This document shows, piece by piece, positions 15,735 through 21,680 of a DNA stretch of 21,680 nt (its first letter is position 1; each line of letters opens with the position of its first letter). Under the pieces are notes generated by a model. The model did not search any database, was not told the DNA's origin, and saw nothing but the letters and a program-made list of their open reading frames with translations. Position numbers and translations under genes: made by a program. This DNA comes from an uncultured Collinsella sp. (GTDB lineage Bacteria > Actinomycetota > Coriobacteriia > Coriobacteriales > Coriobacteriaceae), in assembly GCA_900757465.1 (NCBI GenBank), contig CAAENY010000084.1:1-21680 (forward strand), in the 5' to 3' direction.

Positions 15735-15768
15735 TATACTCTGGATGCGATGCCGTTCCAAATGGAAC
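15735..15768 (+). promoter_or_regulatory. Putative plsX promoter -10 with operator-like palindrome
   Basis: TATACT (15735-15740) is close to the -10 consensus, but no good -35 is seen. The palindrome GTTCCA-AA-TGGAAC (15755-15768) lies where a repressor site or short RNA hairpin would be, about 8 nt after the expected start point. The assignment is speculative. The plsX gene must be read either from here or through the terminator that follows. Confidence 0.35.
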
Positions 15769-15771
15769 CAC

Positions 15772-15801
15772 AATGGCCGGCTCAATGAGTCGGCCATTTT
15801 T
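15772..15801 (+). terminator. Intrinsic terminator between rpmF and plsX
   Basis: AATGGCCG (15772-15779) pairs with CGGCCATT (15791-15798), and the stem extends inward by three more pairs (G:T, C:G, T:A) to a CAATG loop. TTTTT (15797-15801) follows. It ends 4 nt before the plsX ribosome-binding site, leaving no room for a promoter between them. Confidence 0.9.
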
Positions 15802-15818
15802 GTATAAGGAGCATGTTT

Positions 15819-16838
15819 ATGAGTAACGTTCGCGTTTGTGTAGACGTTGTGGGCGGAGACGAGAAACCTCAGGTTGTTCTCGATGGTATCGAGGCTGCTC
15901 TTGCCGCCGATCCCGATATCGAGGTCTTGGCAGCTGGCCCCGCCGAAATCGTCAATCCCTTTGCTGCTTCCCATGCACGTGTTGAGGCCCTTGAGGCACC
16001 CGACGTTATCGCCATGGATGACGATCCCATTCGCGCCGTGATGACCAAGCGCAAGTCCTCAATCGTGCTGTCGTGCCGCGCCATCAAGAAGGGCAATGCT
16101 GACGCGTTCTTCTCTGCCGGCTCGACCGGTGCCATGACCGCTGCCGCCACCGCCTATGTGACGCCGTTTAGGTATCAAGCCGAAGGCAAGAAGCAGCCGG
16201 TGCGCCCCTGTCTGACCAATGCGCTGCCCAATCGCGCCGGCGGTCTGACGGTGCTGTGCGATATGGGCGCCAACCCCGATGTCGAGGTCGATGACATGGT
16301 GCGTTTTGCTCAGATGGGTAGCGCCTATGCTCGCGTCGTCCTGGGCATTGAGCATCCCCGCGTGGGCCTGCTTGCCAACGGCACCGAGGACGAGAAAGGT
16401 TCCAACTTTACCAAGGCCTGCTTCCCGGCCATGAAAGCCGCCGTTCCCGGCTTTGTTGGTAACTGCGAGGGCACCGACCTCACCTCAGGCAACTTCGATG
16501 TCGTCGTTGCCGATGGTATGTCGGGCAACATCGCGCTCAAGGCCACCGAGGGCGCTGCCAAGTTTTTGCTGCAGGAACTCAAGGGTGCCTTTATGGCCTC
16601 GCTCGGCACCAAGATCGCCGCGCTGCTCATCAAAAAGCAGATGCGCGAGATTAAAGCCAAGCTTTCGGGCGACGCCAAGGGCGGCGCGATTCTTTTGGGC
16701 CTGCGCGGCGTGGTCCTGATCGGCCATGGTGCCACCTCGGTCGAGGCTGTTAAAAACGGTACGCTTGCGGCGGCCGAAGCCGTGCGCGCCGGGCTGGTCG
16801 AGAATGTCGCCAACTCCATGGACGGCATCGTTTTATAA
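15819..16838 (+). CDS. plsX: Phosphate acyltransferase PlsX
   Basis: PlsX converts acyl-ACP plus phosphate to acyl-phosphate, which PlsY uses to acylate glycerol-3-phosphate. It acts peripherally at the membrane. The 339-residue protein shows the N-terminal VDVVGGDEKP (family DAMGGDxxP, here with Val-Val for Ala-Met), FSAGSTGAM (SAGSTGA at 99-105), LCDMGANPD, LANGTEDEKG and GMSGNIALKATEG. I chose ATG 15819 because AAGGAG (15806-15811) lies 7 nt upstream. The ATG at 15813 would be only 1 nt away. The gene stands alone between two intrinsic terminators. It shares its product with FakA encoded upstream and its substrate carrier with acpP downstream. Confidence 0.94.
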   Translation: MSNVRVCVDVVGGDEKPQVVLDGIEAALAADPDIEVLAAGPAEIVNPFAASHARVEALEAPDVIAMDDDPIRAVMTKRKSSIVLSCRAIKKGNADAFFSAGSTGAMTAAATAYVTPFRYQAEGKKQPVRPCLTNALPNRAGGLTVLCDMGANPDVEVDDMVRFAQMGSAYARVVLGIEHPRVGLLANGTEDEKGSNFTKACFPAMKAAVPGFVGNCEGTDLTSGNFDVVVADGMSGNIALKATEGAAKFLLQELKGAFMASLGTKIAALLIKKQMREIKAKLSGDAKGGAILLGLRGVVLIGHGATSVEAVKNGTLAAAEAVRAGLVENVANSMDGIVL

Positions 16839-16875
16839 CAGCGGCGTTATGCGTCTCGGGGCGTGCGTCGTGGGG

Positions 16876-16881
16876 TAGAAT
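16876..16881 (+). promoter_or_regulatory. Putative -10 box upstream of acpP
   Basis: TAGAAT lies 38 nt after the plsX stop and is the only -10-like box in the gap. No matching -35 is seen. The 29 nt between the terminator below and acpP carry no promoter, so transcription of acpP must start at or before this point. Confidence 0.4.
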
Positions 16882-16894
16882 CAGAACCGTGTCT

Positions 16895-16922
16895 TGGTAC
16901 CGCCCGGGCGGTACCATTTTTT
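16895..16922 (+). terminator. Intrinsic terminator between plsX and acpP
   Basis: A perfect 20-nt palindrome (16896-16915, GGTACCGC...GCGGTACC) forms an 8-bp stem with a CCGG loop. The stem extends by a T:A pair and is followed by six T residues (16917-16922). This is a strong intrinsic terminator for plsX, and it also lies in the probable leader of acpP. Confidence 0.9.
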
Positions 16923-16951
16923 GGTATTCATGCACTATGAGAGGAAGCGCT

Positions 16952-17194
16952 ATGGACCGCTCCGAAATCTTCGACAAGATCGCCGAGGTCGCTGCTGACG
17001 TTCTGGGCGTCGATGTTGCCGAAATTAGCGATGAGACCACCTTTGACGACCTCGATGCCAACTCGCTCGAGCGCCTGCAGCTGGTTACGGCTATCGAGGA
17101 CGAGTTCAACCTCGAGATCGATGACGAGACCCTGCTCTCGCTCAACTCTGTCGCCGACGCCGTCGACGCTATCGAAGCTGCCAAGGAGGCCTAA
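16952..17194 (+). CDS. acpP: Acyl carrier protein
   Basis: ACP carries growing acyl chains on a 4'-phosphopantetheine arm for fatty-acid and phospholipid synthesis. The 80-residue acidic protein has the four-helix pattern, with the modified serine at Ser38 in DDLDANSLERLQLV. The usual motif is DSL, and here the residue before Ser38 is Asn. EDEFNLEIDDE matches ACP helix II to III. I chose ATG 16952 because GAGGAA lies 5 nt upstream. The in-frame codons further upstream include the terminator and are not coding. The plsX-acpP-rnc-smc-ftsY order strongly supports a housekeeping ACP. No FabD or FabG genes lie between plsX and acpP, unlike Bacillus. Confidence 0.92.
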   Translation: MDRSEIFDKIAEVAADVLGVDVAEISDETTFDDLDANSLERLQLVTAIEDEFNLEIDDETLLSLNSVADAVDAIEAAKEA

Positions 17195-17197
17195 GTC

Positions 17198-17923
17198 TTG
17201 GCTTTATCCGACCGACTTACGCGCGCCCAGGAAATCCTGGGCCACGAGTTCAACAATAAGGTGCTGCTGCGCGCGGCGCTTACGCATCCTTCGGCAGTCG
17301 AGGGCCAGCCGGTTTCTGCCAGCTATGAGCGCCTTGAGTTCTTGGGCGATTCCATTTTGGGCGCTGTGGTCGCACGCTCCCTGTTTGAGTCCTATCCGGA
17401 GTTTGACGAGGGCAAGCTCACGCGCTTGAAGGTGTCGCTTGTCTCGGGCGCTACGCTGTCCGAGGTTTCTCACGAGCTGGGCATCGACGACATCATCATC
17501 TTTGGTGCCTCCGAGACCGGTACCGGTGCGCGCGGCCTGCATTCGGCCCTCGAGAACGTCTATGAGTCGCTCGTGGGCGCGCTGTACCTGGATGCCGGCT
17601 GGGACGTTGCGGCGGAGTTTATCCATCGTACGCTTAAGCCGCATTTGGCTTCCGAGCGTGCCGAGCATCCTGCGAACCCCAAGTCGTTTTTGCAGGAGTG
17701 CGTGCAAGCCGACGGTCACGAGCCCCCGGCGTATAAGCTCGTTGGCTCCGAGGGCCCGGCGCATGCGCCCACCTTTACCGCCGTGGTGTTGGTCGATGGT
17801 ATTCGCCAGGGTCGCGGCTCCGGCTCCTCAAAGAAGGAAGCCGAGGGAGCCGCCGCGCTCGAAGCACTCGACCGCATGGGTTACACCACCAACGGCGTGA
17901 TTCTGAACAAGAAGCACGTGTAA
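17198..17923 (+). CDS. rnc: Ribonuclease III
   Basis: RNase III cuts double-stranded RNA, including rRNA precursors. The 241-residue protein has the nuclease signature ERLEFLGDSILGA (Glu44, Glu47, Asp51), DEGKLTRLK, and ENVYESLVGALYLDAG. The C-terminal dsRNA-binding domain (about 160-235) contains PKSFLQE and SSKKEAEGAAALEAL. In the second metal-site motif the usual Asp is Asn120, while Glu123 is kept. Asn here also occurs in some other bacterial lineages, so activity is still expected. The start is TTG, supported by AAGGAGG (17183-17189) 8 nt upstream inside the acpP end, and there are only 3 nt between the two genes. Confidence 0.95.
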   Translation: MALSDRLTRAQEILGHEFNNKVLLRAALTHPSAVEGQPVSASYERLEFLGDSILGAVVARSLFESYPEFDEGKLTRLKVSLVSGATLSEVSHELGIDDIIIFGASETGTGARGLHSALENVYESLVGALYLDAGWDVAAEFIHRTLKPHLASERAEHPANPKSFLQECVQADGHEPPAYKLVGSEGPAHAPTFTAVVLVDGIRQGRGSGSSKKEAEGAAALEALDRMGYTTNGVILNKKHV

Positions 17924-17933
17924 GCGAGGAACC

Positions 17934-20900
17934 GTGTATCTCAAGTCCCTCACGCTCAAAGGGTTCAAGTCGTTTGCCGACCGCGCCCATATGACGTTTG
18001 AGCCAGGCCTGACCGTCATCGTCGGTCCTAACGGCTCGGGAAAATCGAACATCTCTGACTCGATTCTGTGGGTCCTGGGCGAGCAGAGCGCCAAGCAGCT
18101 GCGCGGCCAGGCCATGGAGGATGTCATCTTCTCTGGCTCGTCAGCGCGCAAGCCGGTGGGTGTCGCCGAAGTCACGCTGGTGCTCGATAACTCGGACCAT
18201 ATGCTGCCCGTCGATTTTGACGAGGTTGCCATCACCCGTCGTATGTATCGCTCGGGCGAAAGCGAGTACCTCATCAACTCGAGTCCGTGCCGCCTGATGG
18301 ACATTCAGGACATCCTGCACGATTCGGGCCTGGGCAAGGATACGCATTCCATCATCAGCCAGGGCAAGCTCGACGCCATTTTGCAGAGCCGCCCCGAGGA
18401 GCGCCGCGCCCTCATCGAGGAGGCCGCCGGCATCTCCAAGCACAAGCGCCGCAAGGAGCGTGCGCTCAAAAAGATTAAGTCGATGGACGAGCATCTGACG
18501 CGTGCCCGCGACATCAATAAGGAAATCGCCCGTCAGCTGCGACCACTGGAGCGTCAGGTCGATCGCGCACGTAAGTACAAAGAGCTGTCCTCGCGCGCGA
18601 ACGAGCTTACGCAGATGCTAGCCGTCGATGAGCTGCGTTCGCTGCAGTCGCAGTGGAACGACCTGGAGAGCCGCTCCAAGGAGGGCGCGGCCGAGCTGGA
18701 GCTTGCGCAGTACCGCATGGGCGAAAAGGAGCGTGAGCTCGAGAAGCTCCAGGTCATGCTCGAGGAAAAGGGCCTGTTTGTGGGCGATCTGGGCGAGCAA
18801 CGCCGTCATATGCAAGATGTGGTCGGCCGCATTAACTCCGACATGCGCCTGCTCGAGGAAAAGGGCCACAACATGGTGTCGCGCCTGTCCGACATGCGCG
18901 GGCAGATCTCGAGCTCCGAGCATCAGCGACGTCGCGTGGTCGAGGAGCTCGAGGACGCGCGTGCGCAGCTTGAGGAAGTGACCGGTGCGCACATGCAGGC
19001 CCAGGAGGACGTTGACGCCGCTGGTCCTGCTGCCGCTGAGCTCCACGAGCGGCGCGTGGCGCTCGACAATCAGATTTCGCAGCTTACGCGTGAGCAACGC
19101 GATGTGCAGCGCGTGGCCGACAACGCCGCGCTCGAGCTCGCCAAGGTGAAGGACTCGCTGAGCAACGCTGAGGTCGAGGACAACATGTATGTCTCGCGCC
19201 TGGAGCAGATTGACGAGCAGCTCGAGGAGGTCACGGCCTCGCTCGAGAGCCGTCGCAACCGCGCAGAGGAGCTTGAGGGTGCTCTTGAGGAAGCGCGCCA
19301 GGCCCAGGTCGATGCGCGTGAGGCCACCGAGGTCGCCCGTGCGGCGCTGAAGGACTTGCGTGCCCGCGAGAGCGAGGCGCGCAACAAGCTGTCCGAGGTG
19401 CGCTCGGAGCTTGCCAGCCAAAAGAAGTTTGATGCCCGCATGGCCGACAGCTCGCCGCTCGTGAGCCGTCTGGTGGGTGCGTTGGGCGACGATGTCTCGG
19501 GTCGTCTGGGCGACGTGCTCGAGGCCCCGCGCGAGCTTGAGGGCCTGGTGGAGCAGCTACTTGCCGGCGATATCGATGCCCTGTTATTTGATGACGCCGC
19601 CGCGCTTGAGCGTGCCGGTCGTGCGGCTCTGGACCAAAAGAAGGCCTCGGGTGAGGCGCTGCTGGTGGCGCGCGGCGTGAGCGGCTCTGCTGCCGCCGAG
19701 GGCGCTGCCGGTTCGCGTCTGGTCGATCGCCTTTCCGTGCGTGCCGGTTATGGCCCGATTGTCGAGGCGCTGCTCGGTGGCTATTACGTGGTCGATGACT
19801 TGGCTGCCGCGCTGGCTGCGCCTGTCGTTGACGGTGTGACCTATGTGACCCCCGATGGCGCCCGCGTAAGCTGTGGCGGCCTTGTGCGCGTGGGCCTCGA
19901 TGCCGGCGAGGCGTCGGGTGCCCTGGAGCGCAAGCGTCGCATTCGCGAGCTGGAGGGCTTGGAGCCCGATTTGGCTGCCGTGTTTGAGCATGTGTCGGAT
20001 CAGGTCGTCGAGGCCAATGCGGCCGTTGAGGAAGCGCGTGCCGCTGAGGGCGATGCCGCCGGCGAGATCGCCCGTCTTGAGGGCGAGCGCCGCTCGTTGC
20101 TCTCCGAGATCGGCCGCTTGGAGCAAAGCGCCAACAATGCCGAGGTCGAGCGCGTGCGCATCTCCAAGCGCCGCGAGCAGGCCACCGAAGCCGTTCGCGC
20201 TGCGCGTCCGCGCGTTGACGGGCTCACCCGTTCGCGCGACGAGGCCCGTGCGCAGGCAAGCGACCTGGGTCTCCAGATTGCCGAGGCCAACGACGAACTC
20301 GACCGCGTTCGCCGTGACGATTCCGAGGCCGCCGGAAAGCTCGCCGATGCCAAGGTGCGCCTGGCCCAGACGAGCGAGCGCCTGCGTTCGCTGAAGGGCC
20401 GCGTGCCCGACCTTGAGCATCGCTTGGAGGGCATCGACCGCCGTATCCGCGGAACACGCCAGGCCTCGCGCTCACTCGAGCTGCTGCGCCTGCGCGTCGA
20501 TCCCATGCACGAGCGATATTCGGCCCTGTTGGAACGCGCGTCGGATTGGGCAACTCGCCTGCGTGACCAGGCCTCTCTGGAGGAGGCGGACTCCGCTTCG
20601 CTCAAGAAGACCATCGAGGACGCCAAGGCAGAGGTTGCTCGCGCTAAGGAGCGGGTCGATACCGCCTCCGCCACGCAAAACGAGTTTAAGGTCGCACGCG
20701 GCAAGCTCGAGGTGCAGGTGGAGGCGGCCATCAAGGCCATCACCGCCGATGGCGCCACGGTACTCGAGGAAGCGCTCATGCTTCCTGCTCCTACCGACCG
20801 TGATGCCGCCGAGCGTGAGCTCAACCAGCTCGTGTGCCAGATCAACAACCTTGGTCCCGTTAACCAAGTTGCCATGGAGGAGTACGAGCAGCTCAAGCGC

Positions 20901-21470
20901 CGCGCCGATTACATCGAGGAGCAGCTGGCCGATCTGGAGAGCGCGCGCAAGGCGCTCACCAAGATCACGGTGGCCATTGATCGCAAGATGCGTAAGGCCT
21001 TCCTAGTTACCTTTGAGAAGGTCGACGCGAACTTCCGCGAGATCTTCGCTATGCTCTTCCCGGGCGGCCAGGCTCATCTGGAGATGACCGATCCCGAGCA
21101 TCCTGCCGAGACGGGTATCGAGGTCGTGGCGCAGCCGCGCGGCAAGCGCATCACCAAGATGATGCTCATGTCGGGCGGCGAGAAGAGTCTGACGGCGCTC
21201 GCCCTGCTCTTTGCCGTGTATCGCACGCGCACGGTGCCGTTCTATGTGCTGGACGAGGTCGAGGCGGCGCTCGATGACGCCAACCTGTCCAAGCTCATCG
21301 GCGCGCTCGATGTGTTGCGTTCCGATACGCAGCTCTTGGTTATCTCGCATCAGCGCCGTACTATGGAGGACGCTGACGTCCTCTATGGCGTCTCGATGCA
21401 AGCCGACGGCGTCAGTCGCGTCGTCTCGCAAAAACTCGATCGCGAAACCGGAAAGGTCGTGAATGCATAA
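17934..21470 (+). CDS. smc: Chromosome segregation ATPase SMC
   Basis: SMC forms the condensin ring with ScpA and ScpB and organises the chromosome. The 1178-residue protein is full length. The N-terminal head starts MYLKSLTLKGFKSFADR with Walker A GPNGSGKS (31-38). Two long coiled coils (about 165-500 and 660-990) flank a hinge (about 505-655, including LVGALGDDVSGRLGDVL and GYGPIVEALLGGYYVVDD). The C-terminal head has the signature LMSGGEKSLTALALLF (about 1078) and Walker B FYVLDEVEAALDD (Asp1107, Glu1108). The GTG start follows GAGGA (17926-17930), 10 nt after rnc. The stop overlaps the ftsY ATG. Neither scpA nor scpB is in the window. Confidence 0.97.
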   Translation: MYLKSLTLKGFKSFADRAHMTFEPGLTVIVGPNGSGKSNISDSILWVLGEQSAKQLRGQAMEDVIFSGSSARKPVGVAEVTLVLDNSDHMLPVDFDEVAITRRMYRSGESEYLINSSPCRLMDIQDILHDSGLGKDTHSIISQGKLDAILQSRPEERRALIEEAAGISKHKRRKERALKKIKSMDEHLTRARDINKEIARQLRPLERQVDRARKYKELSSRANELTQMLAVDELRSLQSQWNDLESRSKEGAAELELAQYRMGEKERELEKLQVMLEEKGLFVGDLGEQRRHMQDVVGRINSDMRLLEEKGHNMVSRLSDMRGQISSSEHQRRRVVEELEDARAQLEEVTGAHMQAQEDVDAAGPAAAELHERRVALDNQISQLTREQRDVQRVADNAALELAKVKDSLSNAEVEDNMYVSRLEQIDEQLEEVTASLESRRNRAEELEGALEEARQAQVDAREATEVARAALKDLRARESEARNKLSEVRSELASQKKFDARMADSSPLVSRLVGALGDDVSGRLGDVLEAPRELEGLVEQLLAGDIDALLFDDAAALERAGRAALDQKKASGEALLVARGVSGSAAAEGAAGSRLVDRLSVRAGYGPIVEALLGGYYVVDDLAAALAAPVVDGVTYVTPDGARVSCGGLVRVGLDAGEASGALERKRRIRELEGLEPDLAAVFEHVSDQVVEANAAVEEARAAEGDAAGEIARLEGERRSLLSEIGRLEQSANNAEVERVRISKRREQATEAVRAARPRVDGLTRSRDEARAQASDLGLQIAEANDELDRVRRDDSEAAGKLADAKVRLAQTSERLRSLKGRVPDLEHRLEGIDRRIRGTRQASRSLELLRLRVDPMHERYSALLERASDWATRLRDQASLEEADSASLKKTIEDAKAEVARAKERVDTASATQNEFKVARGKLEVQVEAAIKAITADGATVLEEALMLPAPTDRDAAERELNQLVCQINNLGPVNQVAMEEYEQLKRRADYIEEQLADLESARKALTKITVAIDRKMRKAFLVTFEKVDANFREIFAMLFPGGQAHLEMTDPEHPAETGIEVVAQPRGKRITKMMLMSGGEKSLTALALLFAVYRTRTVPFYVLDEVEAALDDANLSKLIGALDVLRSDTQLLVISHQRRTMEDADVLYGVSMQADGVSRVVSQKLDRETGKVVNA

Positions 21471-21680
21471 TGGGATTCTTCGATGCTCTCTCGCGCGGAC
21501 TTGAGCGCAGCCGCGAGGCCCTCAACGAGGTCTTCTACTTTGGCGGCGAGGTCGACGAGGATTTTTGGGAGGACCTGGAGGACACCCTCGTCATGGGTGA
21601 CATGGGCGCCGAGGTCGCTATCAAGGTCTCCGATGACCTGCGCGATGCCGCGGCCAAGAAGAACCTCAAGACCGCTCCGC
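21470..21680 (+). CDS. ftsY: Signal recognition particle receptor FtsY, 3'-truncated
   Basis: Only the first 70 codons lie in the window. They read MGFFDALSRGLERSREALNE, then DEDFWEDLEDTLVMGDMGAE, the pattern of the SRP GTPase N domain (a helix bundle with a LEExLxxxDxG-type motif). The GTPase domain would follow beyond the window. It appears to lack the long acidic N-terminal A domain of E. coli FtsY, as is usual in Gram-positives. It starts in a TAATG overlap with smc, and smc-ftsY is a conserved Gram-positive pair. FtsY docks SRP-bound ribosomes at the membrane. Confidence 0.92.
   Translation, partial: MGFFDALSRGLERSREALNEVFYFGGEVDEDFWEDLEDTLVMGDMGAEVAIKVSDDLRDAAAKKNLKTAP

Noticed and set aside
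16895..16922. Resemblance of TGGTACCGC (and TGGTGCCGCG at 8971) to the T-box motif
   Set aside because: The leaders are far too short for a specifier stem, no upstream T-box elements are visible, and neither acpP nor asp23 is an amino-acid or aminoacyl-tRNA synthetase gene.
16889..16951. An upstream GTG/ATG extension of acpP
   Set aside because: The extension would translate the terminator palindrome and T-run. The standard ACP N-terminus and a good ribosome-binding site support 16952.
1..21680. Search for mobile elements, defence genes, toxin-antitoxin pairs or biosynthetic clusters
   Set aside because: Every gap over about 60 bp is accounted for by promoters, terminators, tRNAs or the REP-like hairpin, and every long coding frame on the + strand belongs to a recognised core family except the coiled-coil protein at 14436-14933.

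Overview
This window is a core housekeeping region from a GC-rich bacterium, with every protein gene on the + strand and very short or overlapping gene junctions. The gene order (infB-rbfA-nrnA-truB-ribF, then dnaG-sigA, then asp23/yloU-fakA/yloV-recG ... plsX-acpP-rnc-smc-ftsY) is Firmicutes-like. The codons end mostly in G or C, and primary sigma has the acidic-then-basic N-terminus common in high-GC Gram-positives. This combination suggests a Coriobacteriia member, with Collinsella as my best guess. That is an inference from gene order and protein style, not a database match.

Layout. (1) 2-6982 is a translation/RNA/cofactor run: infB (5' end missing), rbfA, nrnA, truB, ribF and dnaG, joined by overlaps of 4-8 nt or gaps of at most 15 nt, and probably one transcript. 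(2) 7052-8480 is the primary sigma factor with its own putative extended -10 promoter and a hairpin terminator. (3) 8484-8844 is a non-coding block: a long REP-like hairpin opening with GTAG, a strong stable-RNA promoter, two identical tRNA-Asn(GUU) genes 109 bp apart, and a textbook terminator. (4) 9003-15731 holds asp23, fakA, recG, rsmD, coaD, an uncharacterised coiled-coil protein, yceD and rpmF. (5) 15735-16922 holds plsX, flanked by two intrinsic terminators. (6) 16952-21680 holds acpP, rnc, smc and ftsY (3' end missing).

How the genes fit together. IF2, RbfA, TruB, RsmD, YceD, L32 and RNase III serve translation initiation, ribosome assembly and RNA maturation. NrnA finishes RNA decay. 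DnaG, RecG and SMC serve replication, repair and chromosome organisation. FakA, PlsX and ACP converge on acyl-phosphate, the phospholipid precursor. RibF and CoaD make FAD and coenzyme A, and CoA supplies the phosphopantetheine arm of ACP. FtsY targets membrane proteins.

I found no mobile element, CRISPR array, defence system, toxin-antitoxin pair or biosynthetic cluster, and I do not think the window holds an undescribed system. The items most worth a second look are the GTAG-headed hairpin at 8484-8540, the promoter-terminator-gene arrangement immediately upstream of both plsX and acpP, residue changes at conserved positions in RNase III and ACP, and the uncharacterised coiled-coil protein at 14436-14933.
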